A stretch of 33,393 bases of DNA from Anaerolineae bacterium (GTDB lineage Bacteria; Chloroflexota; Anaerolineae; JACIWR01): contig JANLFX010000031.1 in NCBI GenBank assembly GCA_024653325.1, positions 1-33,393 of the forward strand. Reading direction: 5' to 3'. Positions 1 to 7,503 of this stretch are shown in pieces. How positions within the stretch are numbered: position 1 is the stretch's first letter; each line of letters starts with the position of its first letter. A program made the translations under genes and the position numbers. Below the pieces are notes generated by a model. That model did not search any database. It was not told the origin of the DNA and saw only the letters and a program-made list of their open reading frames with translations.

Positions 1-69
1 TTCGGCGGGGGCGGGTCCCGCGGCAGGAGGATGAGGTGGAAACTCCATAGGGGGGCTTGCGCGGCTTTC

Positions 70-191
70 GTCCAACAAGGCGTTGGAGCGGACGCGCAAG
101 GACAGAACGGACTTCACGAGAGAGAGTGGTAGGTAGTGAAGGGGGTTTCGCGCGCCTACCGGGGGCGCGCCGCTCAACTTAGTCGTTAGCC
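70..191 (+). other. Integron attC recombination site
   Basis: An imperfect inverted repeat has the layout of an attC site. The left arm starts with GTCCAAC (70-76, fits RYYYAAC), followed by GTTGGAGCGG (82-91). The right arm has CCGCTCAAC (170-178) and ends with GTTAGCC (185-191, close to GTTRRRY). Folding the arms pairs GTTG-AGCGG with GTTGGAGCGG and leaves one unpaired G, the extrahelical base known to orient integrase on single-stranded attC. The spacer of about 78 bases holds further partial pairing. Length (122 bp) is within the usual range. The cassette to the right would begin after G185. No integrase gene is visible in the window. Confidence 0.8.
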
Positions 192-230
192 TGCGCTTTG
201 GGTTCAAGCATACGCGTAAGGAGTGAACAG

Positions 231-458
231 ATGAACACCCAAGTTATAGACAAAGTGGTGGAGCAATTGAAGTCTTTGCCGTATGACTTACAGCGTCAAG
301 TGTTGGAATTCACTCGCGTTCTGGCACTTTCTGTACCACGTGGTGTGGCTGGGAAGCAATTGTTGCTGTTCGCGGGTACGATTCCATTTAGTGATGTGGA
401 CTTGATGCGAGAAGCCATAGAGCAAGGGTGTGAACAGGTAGACGCCCATGAGTGGTAG
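231..458 (+). CDS. VapB-like antitoxin (DUF2281-type) in an integron cassette
   Basis: This short protein of 75 residues (from ATG 231) reads MNTQVIDKVVEQLKSLP near its start and ends in an acidic tail. The N-terminal helix followed by LPYDLQRQVLEFTR resembles DUF2281-type antitoxins. Such proteins neutralise the PIN ribonuclease encoded next to them and usually repress their own promoter. I chose ATG 231 rather than the track start at 198 because a good ribosome site (AAGGAG) sits about 8 bases upstream. The stop overlaps the toxin start by 11 nt, so the two are translationally coupled. The gene lies directly after an attC site and reads away from it, as cassette genes do. Toxin-antitoxin genes are common integron cargo because they stabilise arrays. 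Confidence 0.7.
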   Translation: MNTQVIDKVVEQLKSLPYDLQRQVLEFTRVLALSVPRGVAGKQLLLFAGTIPFSDVDLMREAIEQGCEQVDAHEW

Positions 459-846
459 GTATCTCCTGGACACCAGCATCCTTATTGCCTTGTTCGCCGG
501 TGAGACAACCGTCAAAGAGAAATTGACTCAAGCCAGCGAAGTTTTTGTCCCCAGTATTGCTGTTGGAGAACTCTACTACGGGGTATGGAAATCACAGCGG
601 AGCCAAGAGAACCTTGCTCGGATTGACGAACTGGTAGCAGAGAGCGTGGTTTTGAACTGCAACGCTGAGACAGCTCGTTGGTATGGAGAAATCAAGAATA
701 CTTTGCGAGTCAAAGGGCGTCCAATACCCGAGAACGATTTGTGGATTGCGGCGATTGCGTTGGAACACAATTTAGTGTTGGCAACGCGAGACGTGCATTT
801 CGAAGAGATTGACAACTTGAAGGTGGAAATGTGGTTAAGCCAGTAA
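448..846 (+). CDS. vapC: VapC-type PIN-domain ribonuclease toxin
   Basis: A 132-residue PIN-domain protein. The expected acidic metal-binding residues are all present: D8 in YLLDTSIL, E41 in VGELYYG, D97 in PENDLWIAA and D115 in ATRDVHF. PIN toxins of the VapC class cut RNA, often initiator tRNA or the ribosomal sarcin-ricin loop, when not held by their antitoxin. Length is typical. It overlaps the antitoxin gene by 11 nt and is followed after 5 bases by what remains of the cassette's downstream attC site. By eye the pair is more AT-rich than the glycan operon further right, in keeping with foreign origin. The RNA target cannot be read from sequence. Confidence 0.9.
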   Translation: MSGRYLLDTSILIALFAGETTVKEKLTQASEVFVPSIAVGELYYGVWKSQRSQENLARIDELVAESVVLNCNAETARWYGEIKNTLRVKGRPIPENDLWIAAIALEHNLVLATRDVHFEEIDNLKVEMWLSQ

Positions 847-851
847 ACGCA

Positions 852-874
852 GGCTAACATGCGCATAAGCCGAC
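852..874 (+). other. Left arm of a second attC site, cut by an IS end
   Basis: Just after the vapC stop, GGCTAAC is followed by ATGCGCATAAGCCGAC. This aligns well with the left arm of classical attC sites such as that of aadA cassettes (CTAACAATTCGTTCAAGCCGAC, from memory). No matching right arm follows at the expected distance; instead a transposon-like terminus begins at about 875. The GGCTAAC also mirrors GTTAGCC at 185-191, as expected for the two ends of one cassette. The call is therefore a truncated attC, and the exact break is uncertain by a few bases. Confidence 0.6.
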
Positions 875-1117
875 AGACCCTCCCCCGGTTTTGTGGACAG
901 GGGGTTAAGCTACACCTGGTAGTAGAGCTGCTCATACTCCACCGGGCTGAGGTAGTCCAGCGACGAGTGAAGCCGGCGCCGATTGTAGAATGCCTCGATG
1001 TAGTAGAAGAGGTCAGGTCTCGCCTCATTGCGAGTGCGATATGCGTGGTGGTACACCACTCGCTCTTCAGGGTGCCGATGAAGCTTTCCATCGGGGCATT
1101 GTCATACCAGCTTTCCA
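875..1117 (-). mobile_element. Remnant of an IS3-family insertion sequence (right end)
   Basis: The stretch AGACCCTCCCCCGGTTTTGT starting at 875 looks like the terminal repeat of an IS3-family element (IR of the TGACCCTCCCCC type, one or two end bases altered). It lies 11 bases beyond the stop codon of a transposase fragment reading toward it on the minus strand, the normal layout for the right end. Similarity to IS3-type transposase stops at about 1117, so only roughly 240 bp of an element normally 1.2-1.5 kb long remains. The other end was not found. Confidence 0.7.
910..1117 (-). pseudogene. IS3-family transposase (OrfB) C-terminal fragment, frameshifted
   Basis: Minus-strand translation gives [18 protein letters not shown], then after a one-base frame change [20 protein letters not shown] and [22 protein letters not shown], ending at a TAG at 910-912. 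These are the conserved end of the DDE integrase-type transposase of IS3 elements: the YDNAxxESF segment contains part of the catalytic region, and the NxRRxHSSL motif is diagnostic. The N-terminal two thirds and most catalytic residues are missing and the frame is broken near 1050-1062, so it cannot be active. The ORF-track entry 576-1391 on this strand follows the wrong frame for most of its length. Confidence 0.85.
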
Positions 1118-1218
1118 CACCGTTCACATCGACCTGAATACGGTTAGTAGTGGCCAGCTTGAAAGCACCTCTTGGTCCTTCGCTGGCGGACACGGAGAAG
1201 GTGTAGGTCACGCTGACG

Positions 1219-1778
1219 GTGGATGCCGGGGCGGAGGACGTGGAGGTGAAACGGCGGGAGAAGGCGGAGGGATTACGGCGGGGGCGGATTTTGCGGCTGA
1301 CGGAGGAAGCGCTGGAGCAGGGTGGGGTACTGACCCAGGAGGACCTGGCCCGAGTGCTCAAGGTGGATGCGCGGACCATTCGCCGGGACATGAGTATCTT
1401 GCAGGCAGAAGGTCACCTGGTGCACACCCGGGGTGCGGTGAAGGGGGTGGGGCGGGGGCAAACGCACAAAGTGCGGGTTATCGAGCTGTGGCTGGATCGG
1501 GAGGGATATGACAAGATAGTCCGCTGGTTGCATCACTCAGCCCAGGCCATCAAACGTTACGTGAGCACCTTTTTGCGGGTGGTGGTGCTGCACCGGCAGG
1601 GGAGGTCAGTGGAGGAGATCGCCTTTCTGACCCAGTCGTCGGTGCGTTTGGTGAAGGACTATCTGGGGGGTATGAGGCGGCGCTGGGGGTCTCACACCGG
1701 CGGGAGAGGCTGGAAGAGGAAATAGCGCGGGTCACTGCCCGGTCGGAACTTCCCACCGAGGGGGAAAAAGGGGGGTAG
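1219..1778 (+). pseudogene. DUF1670-like helix-turn-helix protein, 5'-truncated and frameshifted
   Basis: The open frame 1219-1725 (GTG start, 168 residues) is clearly related to the middle and end of the next gene: EQGGVLTQEDLARVL matches EQGGLLTIAELSVIL, and RYVSTFLRVVVLHRQGRSVE matches RYLQDYQRVLMLLKQGLSAE. The first part contains an apparent winged helix-turn-helix (TQEDLARVLKVDARTIRRDM). Compared with its neighbour it lacks about 100 N-terminal residues, and a stop lies just upstream at 1204. At the six-G run near 1675-1680 a one-base backward slip opens a frame reading YEAALGVSHRRERLEEEIAR that ends at 1776-1778, only 7 nt before the next gene. That extension looks coding. It may be a real mutation, an assembly error, or programmed slippage. 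The family name is from memory and function is unknown. Confidence 0.6.
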
Positions 1779-1785
1779 TGAGGAG

Positions 1786-2580
1786 ATGAGCCGGGTGAAT
1801 CCCTACGCCAGCATCGAGAAGCGGACCTTCGAGAGCGCCTTGATGCACCTTTTGGAGACGGAATACGGGTTGCTAGGCGGGCGGCGCATCCTGCAACTGA
1901 TGGTGGAAGACGTGATGGGCCTGGTAGAGGAGTTCTACCCGGCCAGCGAGCGGGTGAGCAGCGGGACGTTGGTTTGGAGTTGTACGGCGGACGAGGGGAA
2001 GAAGGCCGAGCCGGGGAAGCGGACGGAGGAGTACAAGACGGTGACGGTGCAATTGCCCTTTGTGAACAAAGCCGATTTGCGGGCGCGGACCGAGAAGAAG
2101 ACGCCGCGAGGCAAGAGGCGGGAGGTAGCGGAGGAGCGGGACAGGCAGCGGCTGGCGCGGATGGTGAAGGCGGCGGCGGAACAGGGTGGGCTGCTGACCA
2201 TTGCCGAGCTGAGTGTGATTCTGAACAAGTCCTACGAGGTGACGCGGCAGTACGTGCGGGAGTGGGAAGAGGAGACGGGGGAGCTGCTGCCGCTGAAGGG
2301 TTACCGGATGGACCAAGGCAGCCGACCGACACACAAGCGGGAGATGGTGCGGCTGTGGGAGCAGGGGATAGAGCCGCCGGACATTGCCCGCGAGACTGGG
2401 CGCAGCCTGAAGGCGGTGGAGCGATACTTACAGGACTACCAGCGGGTGCTGATGCTTCTGAAGCAGGGGCTGAGCGCAGAGGAGATCAGGGTACTGACTG
2501 GACGTGGCAGGCAAGTTGTGTTAGAATATATCCAGCTTGCCCGCCAGTACCACCCGGAGTTGTTCGCTGAGGCAGATTAG
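1786..2580 (+). CDS. DUF1670-like helix-turn-helix protein of unknown function
   Basis: A 264-residue protein. Residues 1-95 form an N-terminal domain (FESALMHLLETEYGLLGGRRI), residues about 130-170 a likely helix-turn-helix (LLTIAELSVILNKSYEVTRQYV), and residues about 205-255 a second helical repeat resembling a sigma-70 region 4 or resolvase-type HTH (GIEPPDIARETGRSLKAVER, then LSAEEIRVLTGRGRQVVLEY). I relate it from memory to DUF1670, found in many Chloroflexota genomes. It is very likely DNA binding; no nuclease or recombinase active site is seen. It sits right after a truncated paralogue, suggesting a tandem two-gene unit, and next to IS and integron debris, so a role in mobility is possible but unproven. 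The ATG at 1786 has AGGAG immediately upstream, with poor spacing. Confidence 0.65.
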   Translation: MSRVNPYASIEKRTFESALMHLLETEYGLLGGRRILQLMVEDVMGLVEEFYPASERVSSGTLVWSCTADEGKKAEPGKRTEEYKTVTVQLPFVNKADLRARTEKKTPRGKRREVAEERDRQRLARMVKAAAEQGGLLTIAELSVILNKSYEVTRQYVREWEEETGELLPLKGYRMDQGSRPTHKREMVRLWEQGIEPPDIARETGRSLKAVERYLQDYQRVLMLLKQGLSAEEIRVLTGRGRQVVLEYIQLARQYHPELFAEAD

Positions 2581-2627
2581 CGAAGCTAGGGTATTGTGAC
2601 AGGTGTCCCAACTGAAACTCAGTTATT

Positions 2628-3665
2628 GTGGTGCACTACGAGCCTTGTTTGATCCGGACAGTATTGTCTCAAACCTACGAAGTATGTTCATGGTGTCAAT
2701 TTCCAATGCCTCCCTGTCCATCTGCTCATAATACCCCCCATCAGACAAATTCTGGTTCAGAATGCGCCATAGCCTCATTGGAACACACGCTATCCATCAT
2801 TCGGCTTCACCCTGTTGCGTTCTACTTTACTCTGGTCTACACGCTCGCCTGGGCAGTATGGATTCCATTGGCGATCGCCCGGCGCGGCGCAAGCGGTAAC
2901 CAGGTCAATCTTTCGCTTACCTTATTGGCTGGAGCTGCGCCCAGTGTAGCTGCCACGCTTACTACCTGGGTAGCCTTCGGCCGCAAAGGCGTGGCTCACC
3001 TTTGGCGGCGTCTCATCTGGTGGCGCATCAGTCCGCCATGGTACCTCGCCGCCCTTCTCATCCCGGCTATACTTGCGATCCTGACAGCGGCACTCGTCGT
3101 TCTATTTACCGGTCTTTCGCCAGCGTTTTTCGCAGGCACGCAACCCGCCAGCCTAATGATCGGCCTTCTGATATACATCCCGATGGCCGTGTTCGAAGAA
3201 GTGGGCTGGCGCGGATTCGCTCAACCTGGTCTTCAAGCGCGACTTTCGGCCCTTGGCGCCAGCGCCATCCTTGGTATGGCCTGGAGCATCTGGCATCTGC
3301 CCTACTTTCTCATACCTGAGTTTAGCTTCTTCCCTGCGGATTCACTTCAGAGATTCATCACCGGCTTTGCTATCTACTCGCTTGGCACTATCCCGACTTG
3401 TATCTTGATGGCATGGCTGTTCAACAACTCCACGGGTAGCCTTGTGCTACCTTGTGTTTTTCACGGCGCAACCAATGTCTTCAGCGGCACATTCCTCATT
3501 CCACTGATTAGAGCCAGCGGGTTCATTGCCCTTGTGCTGAGTGCCGGGCTCTCAACGCTCGCCGCCGCGGTTGTCCTGGTCGTGTTCGGTTATCGCCGGC
3601 TTGTCCGCGGATCTGTTGGACCGGAACACCCAGCCTTCTTTCGGTGCTCAGCGCTATTCTGCTGA
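2628..3665 (+). CDS. CPBP-family (CAAX/Abi) intramembrane metalloprotease
   Basis: A multi-span membrane protein with the signature of CPBP proteases: FEEVGWRG (E190, E191, R195 in track numbering), WHLPYF (H223) and FHGATN (H279). These residues form the metal or general-base site deep in the membrane in the Rce1-like fold. Bacterial members process peptides or give immunity to bacteriocins, but the substrate here is unknown. The first 50 residues of the track ORF are rich in Cys, His and Gln and do not look coding; the family normally begins about 15 residues before the first membrane helix, which would fit a TTG at 2778 (LEHTLSIIRLHPVAFYFTL). No clear ribosome site supports any start. The 3' end overlaps the next gene by 22 nt. 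Confidence 0.85.
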   Translation: MVHYEPCLIRTVLSQTYEVCSWCQFPMPPCPSAHNTPHQTNSGSECAIASLEHTLSIIRLHPVAFYFTLVYTLAWAVWIPLAIARRGASGNQVNLSLTLLAGAAPSVAATLTTWVAFGRKGVAHLWRRLIWWRISPPWYLAALLIPAILAILTAALVVLFTGLSPAFFAGTQPASLMIGLLIYIPMAVFEEVGWRGFAQPGLQARLSALGASAILGMAWSIWHLPYFLIPEFSFFPADSLQRFITGFAIYSLGTIPTCILMAWLFNNSTGSLVLPCVFHGATNVFSGTFLIPLIRASGFIALVLSAGLSTLAAAVVLVVFGYRRLVRGSVGPEHPAFFRCSALFC

Positions 3666-5068
3666 TGCTATCCTTTCCACCTTACAATCTCTGGCCGTTC
3701 ATCTGGGTGGCTTTCATTCCCATGCTCCTGGCCCAGTTCCGGGTCATGCCGCGCCGGGTCTCCAGCCTGGCCTCGGCCATCGCCATCGGCGGCTGGCTGG
3801 GCGGCTACCTGACACCCATCTTCGCCGGCAGCGGTGTCTATATGACCTGGCTCCCGCTGCTCATTGCCGGCATCAGTTATCTGGCCGATAGTGGTGTGCG
3901 CGCCTTTCACGAGCGCACCGGATACCGCTGGTTCGTCGGATACGGTACGCTCACCTGGGTGGGCTTTGAGATGATTCGTGGCTTTATCCCCATCATGGGC
4001 ACCTGGGGATTTGTTGCCAGCACCCTCTACAGCCAACCTTGGCTCATACAGCCGGTGAGTATCTTCAGCATCTTTGGCCTCGGTTTGCTCATTATGTCCG
4101 TCAACTACGGGCTGGGACTAGGCGCATTGTATATCTTTGACCGGCGCTGGAAACTGGACCAGGACGTTCCGCCCCTTGCCGGGCGCTCGGTGCGCAACTG
4201 GATGCTGGGCGTGCTGGCCGTGCTGGTCGCCTGGACCGGCCTCAGCTTGGCTCTCTACCACACACCGGCGACACCCACAGTCCGCGTGGCCGCGCTACAC
4301 TATGACGCGGGCGCGCCTCCCTGGAACTCAGTGGATAAATTCAGCGAGCTCACCCGCCAGGCAGCTCAAGGTGGCGCCCGCATCGTCGTCTGGCCGGAGA
4401 TAGCCATTGAGGGCGATCCGCAGGGGGCAAGCGCTCCCGAATTTCGCCGGTTAGCCGCCGAGACCGACGCCTACCTGACCCTGGGCTACTTTGTCCGGGT
4501 GACCGAGCGGGTTTGGCGGAACGAGACCACAGTGCTGTCGCCAGACGGCCAATTTCTGGGCGTCTATGGCAAAGACCATCCTGTGACCTTCGCCGGGGAG
4601 AGCAGTCCGACGCGCGGGACCTATCCGGTGTATGATACGCCTCTGGGCCGAATCGGTACCATCATCTGTTACGACCTGGATTTCACCGATACGGCCCGCA
4701 AGATTACCCGCAACGGCGCACAACTGATTCTGGTTCCTTCCCACGACTGGCCCCAGATAGCCACAAAGCACTACACCCATCTGCTCTTCCGTGCGGTGGA
4801 AAACCGGGTGAGCATGGTCAAAGCCGACAACAGCGGCAACGATTCGGTCATCATTGACCCCTACGGGCGGATCATTGCGGCCGCGCTCACGCCCGGCGGC
4901 GATCGTACCGGTCAGGTTGTGATGGCCGATGTGCCCCTGGGCACGGGGGATTCGCTTGCCGTTCGCCTGGGCGACTGGACCGGATGGATTGCTCTGGCGG
5001 GGATGGCATTTTTCATCATTTACGATCCTGTGACGAAGGTAAGAGCAAAGCGAAATGCCTCGCTCTGA
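3644..5068 (+). CDS. lnt: Apolipoprotein N-acyltransferase-like protein
   Basis: A 474-residue protein with about six N-terminal membrane helices (residues 1-205) and a C-terminal carbon-nitrogen hydrolase domain (about 213-445). The nitrilase-type catalytic residues are present: E252 in VWPEIAI, K310 in VYGKDHP and C342 in TIICYDLDF; E320 in TFAGES matches a further essential Glu of Lnt. Lnt transfers a fatty acid to the N-terminal Cys of lipoproteins. Outside Gram-negatives Lnt-like enzymes are variable, so the exact acyl substrate is inferred. The window encodes several lipoproteins that could be clients. The assigned GTG start (3644) falls inside the end of the CPBP gene and begins close to the first membrane helix, so the true start may be slightly upstream. 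Confidence 0.85.
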   Translation: MLSAILLMLSFPPYNLWPFIWVAFIPMLLAQFRVMPRRVSSLASAIAIGGWLGGYLTPIFAGSGVYMTWLPLLIAGISYLADSGVRAFHERTGYRWFVGYGTLTWVGFEMIRGFIPIMGTWGFVASTLYSQPWLIQPVSIFSIFGLGLLIMSVNYGLGLGALYIFDRRWKLDQDVPPLAGRSVRNWMLGVLAVLVAWTGLSLALYHTPATPTVRVAALHYDAGAPPWNSVDKFSELTRQAAQGGARIVVWPEIAIEGDPQGASAPEFRRLAAETDAYLTLGYFVRVTERVWRNETTVLSPDGQFLGVYGKDHPVTFAGESSPTRGTYPVYDTPLGRIGTIICYDLDFTDTARKITRNGAQLILVPSHDWPQIATKHYTHLLFRAVENRVSMVKADNSGNDSVIIDPYGRIIAAALTPGGDRTGQVVMADVPLGTGDSLAVRLGDWTGWIALAGMAFFIIYDPVTKVRAKRNASL

Positions 5069-5122
5069 CGTCCCATGGAATAGCTGGCTGATGGCATGGC
5101 GGGTTGGCAGGTGAAGGGGGGA

Positions 5123-5150
5123 AGCGCGGTGCGTTCTCGTGCACCGCGCT
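5123..5150. terminator. Hairpin between convergent genes
   Basis: A perfect 10-bp stem, AGCGCGGTGC pairing with GCACCGCGCT around an 8-base loop, lies between the end of the plus-strand lnt gene and the end of the minus-strand GH42 gene. There is no clear T run on either side, so termination is inferred from position and stem strength. Confidence 0.55.
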
Positions 5151-5191
5151 CTGGTATTGCGCTCGGTTTGGCATGAGGGATGGGCTGGCTA

Positions 5192-7423
5192 TCAGGGGCC
5201 AGCCTTATTAGAGGCCGTGATTTTGACCACCCATATCTCCCCTGGCTCCAATGGCTTGTCAATCACCAGGCGAACATCATCAAACCGGCAAGGTACTGCC
5301 TGGCCGGTGGTGAGGTCTGTAGCCGTGTAGTTTCCTGGTGGTATGGCAATGCCAAATCTGGGTTGTACCGGCTGATCTGTGTGGTTGAAGGCGAAGAAGA
5401 TGTAGAAGCGGTCATACCCATCCTTCCCCTCCAAGAGACGCGGTTCGATGTCCAGGTCTTGTGACACCCCATCCACCTTCACCGGTGGCTCAATCCTCGC
5501 CAGTCGTGTTAACCCTTTAAGCAACTTTCCGGCATTCTCATCCCCGAACTTATAGAAGCCCAGGCTCAGCATGGTGCCCACGAAGATAGCCCAACCCTGA
5601 CCATAGTGATTAACCACAATGGCCGGTCCACCATCCTCGAACTCTCCCACCACTTCGGCCGTATCGGCCAGGATTTCCATCTCCTCCCGGAAACGAGCCC
5701 CGGCCAGCGTATCCCCCTTGTTCAACAGGGGCAGTGCCGGATGGTTTCTGGTGAGACGAATATAACAGGGTGTGTTCTCTTCCAATCCTGTCGCTCCCCG
5801 CTCGCGACAACCGAAGACGTGTTCCAGCCCCAATCCCGGCACCGCTTCACTACAGTAGCCGGTTTCATCATTCCAGGCAGTACGGGCTTCGGCAATGACG
5901 ATCCCACCCCGCCGGACGAATTCCTCAATTCGGGCTGCCGCAGCGCGGGACAGCATAAAGGAAAAAGGCAAATACAGCAAGTCGTAGTCTTTGAGCTGTC
6001 CGGCAGCGATCTGGTCCACATGGACAAAATCCGCCGGGATATGCTCCTGATAAAGGGCTCGGTAGGCCCCGACATAGCTGCGACTGGGGATATAATGCCA
6101 GGGCTGACGCATGCATACCCACATGATATTGGCCAACACGTTCCAGCAGATAGCTGCCCGCGCCCGACTGGGTCTGGCGGCGTAGAAGAGATCCATGTTC
6201 TGAGTGATGATTTTCGCCGCTGCGCCAGCGGCCAGAGCCCGCTCGCTGGGCGTGCCATCCAGATTGGCCAAGCCGAAACCGGCTGATTCGTAACCACTGC
6301 TCATGGGATGCCAGGCGTAGAAGCACAGCCCCTTGGCCCCGTGGGCGATGGGCTGCCAGGCATAGGCGCGGGCATCCGCAGCAGTCATGTGCGAGGCAAA
6401 CATGCCCACGTAACCGTGTCCCCCCTGCAACTCCCCCAGCCAATATGGTGCCCCGACGGAATCACAGGCGGAGCGGGTGCCGGCCAGCATCGCTGCTCGA
6501 AAGGAGGGATCGCTGGTTTCCCTGGCTCCCACATGTTTGGGATAAAGCGAGGTGCCCCAGATGTCCACCTGACGGGCCATACGCCAGTCATCGGGTGAGC
6601 CTTGCTCGTCAATGGGCAGGGTGAGGATGGAAGGGATAGCCGCGTGGCTGGTGGTAATGTGATCATCAGCTCGGCGCACTGTATCGTGCCGCCAGCGCAA
6701 GTCCTCGGCTAGCTTGTCCATGATGAACTGTAACCAATCTATGTATTCGGTGTAGGTCATCAGGGAGATGAATTTGGGGGGCAGTACCAGATCCCAAGAG
6801 GAAAACTGGCGATACCAGGCAGCGTTGAGCGCGTCCAGGTCTGGGTACCGGCGTTGCAGCCAATCACGGAAACGCTGGACAGTGTGATGGCAGTAGCAGA
6901 ACATGGCCGGCTGGGGCAGGAAATCGAAGTATCCCCATTGAACGATATGCGGTTCGCTCCACAGGTCCCAGGCCAGGAAAGGCTTGTAGCCGGTGATGTG
7001 TTCGGCCAGGGTTTGCATGAAGCGTTCGGCAGCGGCGCGTACGCCAGGATGATCGTAACAGTAACCCGGCGCCCCTTGAGAATCAATGGGCACGCCTCCC
7101 GCCGAGACGTAGCGACAGTCGGGATAATATTTCACCAACCAGTCCGGCGCCGAATCGAGGTAAAGCTGGACTATAACCCTCAGCCCTACCTCCTCGGCCA
7201 GCTCCATCAGCAGGTCTACCGCCTCGAAGTGATATTCACCGGGGCGCGGTTCACCGCTGGCCCAATCCACCCAACAACGGACGGTGTTGAAACCACAGTC
7301 GGCGATGTTGCGCAGGTCCTTTCGCCAGGTCCGCCGAGCATCTGGGCCCGGTGGTCGGACCATGGTCGCTCTGGTTTTCCCACCTGTATACCAGGTAGCG
7401 ATAGGAATAAACTTTTCGTCCAT
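5192..7423 (-). CDS. GH42-type beta-galactosidase
   Basis: A 743-residue cytoplasmic-looking protein (no signal peptide). Residues 1-380 form a (beta/alpha)8 barrel: GFNTVRCWVDWASGEPRPGE near the start is typical of family 42. The acid/base is probably E157 (AWDLWSEPHI) and the nucleophile E331 (YWLGELQGGHG). Residues about 390-600 match the GH42 trimerisation domain (YLPFSFMLSRAAAARIEEFV), and a beta-rich C-terminal domain follows. GH42 enzymes release terminal beta-galactose from oligosaccharides, usually after import. It is the last gene of the minus operon, about 18 nt after the restored end of the hydrolase lipoprotein gene, with GAGGGGA as ribosome site before ATG 7423. Substrate could also be beta-linked arabinose or other sugars; the family is sure, the exact sugar is not. 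Confidence 0.85.
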   Translation of the reverse strand: MDEKFIPIATWYTGGKTRATMVRPPGPDARRTWRKDLRNIADCGFNTVRCWVDWASGEPRPGEYHFEAVDLLMELAEEVGLRVIVQLYLDSAPDWLVKYYPDCRYVSAGGVPIDSQGAPGYCYDHPGVRAAAERFMQTLAEHITGYKPFLAWDLWSEPHIVQWGYFDFLPQPAMFCYCHHTVQRFRDWLQRRYPDLDALNAAWYRQFSSWDLVLPPKFISLMTYTEYIDWLQFIMDKLAEDLRWRHDTVRRADDHITTSHAAIPSILTLPIDEQGSPDDWRMARQVDIWGTSLYPKHVGARETSDPSFRAAMLAGTRSACDSVGAPYWLGELQGGHGYVGMFASHMTAADARAYAWQPIAHGAKGLCFYAWHPMSSGYESAGFGLANLDGTPSERALAAGAAAKIITQNMDLFYAARPSRARAAICWNVLANIMWVCMRQPWHYIPSRSYVGAYRALYQEHIPADFVHVDQIAAGQLKDYDLLYLPFSFMLSRAAAARIEEFVRRGGIVIAEARTAWNDETGYCSEAVPGLGLEHVFGCRERGATGLEENTPCYIRLTRNHPALPLLNKGDTLAGARFREEMEILADTAEVVGEFEDGGPAIVVNHYGQGWAIFVGTMLSLGFYKFGDENAGKLLKGLTRLARIEPPVKVDGVSQDLDIEPRLLEGKDGYDRFYIFFAFNHTDQPVQPRFGIAIPPGNYTATDLTTGQAVPCRFDDVRLVIDKPLEPGEIWVVKITASNKAGP

Positions 7424-7503
7424 TTCTGTCCCCTCGGTTTATCATTTTACATTCTCTCGCAGCCACGCCACAAGCGCCTGGCGGGTCGCGTTCCATGCAC
7501 TGG

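Noticed and set aside
852-910. A complete second attC using GTTAAGC at 904-910 as right end
   Set aside because: GTTAAGC fits the consensus, but the bases between are an IS terminus and the arms do not pair, so it is coincidence near the transposase stop.
576-1391. 271-residue minus-strand ORF
   Set aside because: It runs antisense to vapC and through the frameshifted transposase in the wrong frame; composition is Ser/Arg rich as expected for a shadow.
1550-2332. 260-residue minus-strand ORF rich in Ser, Pro and Arg
   Set aside because: Shadow of the GC-rich HTH genes on the plus strand, with no family-like motifs.
5606-6286. 226-residue plus-strand ORF
   Set aside because: Antisense to the GH42 gene, whose catalytic motifs are on the minus strand.
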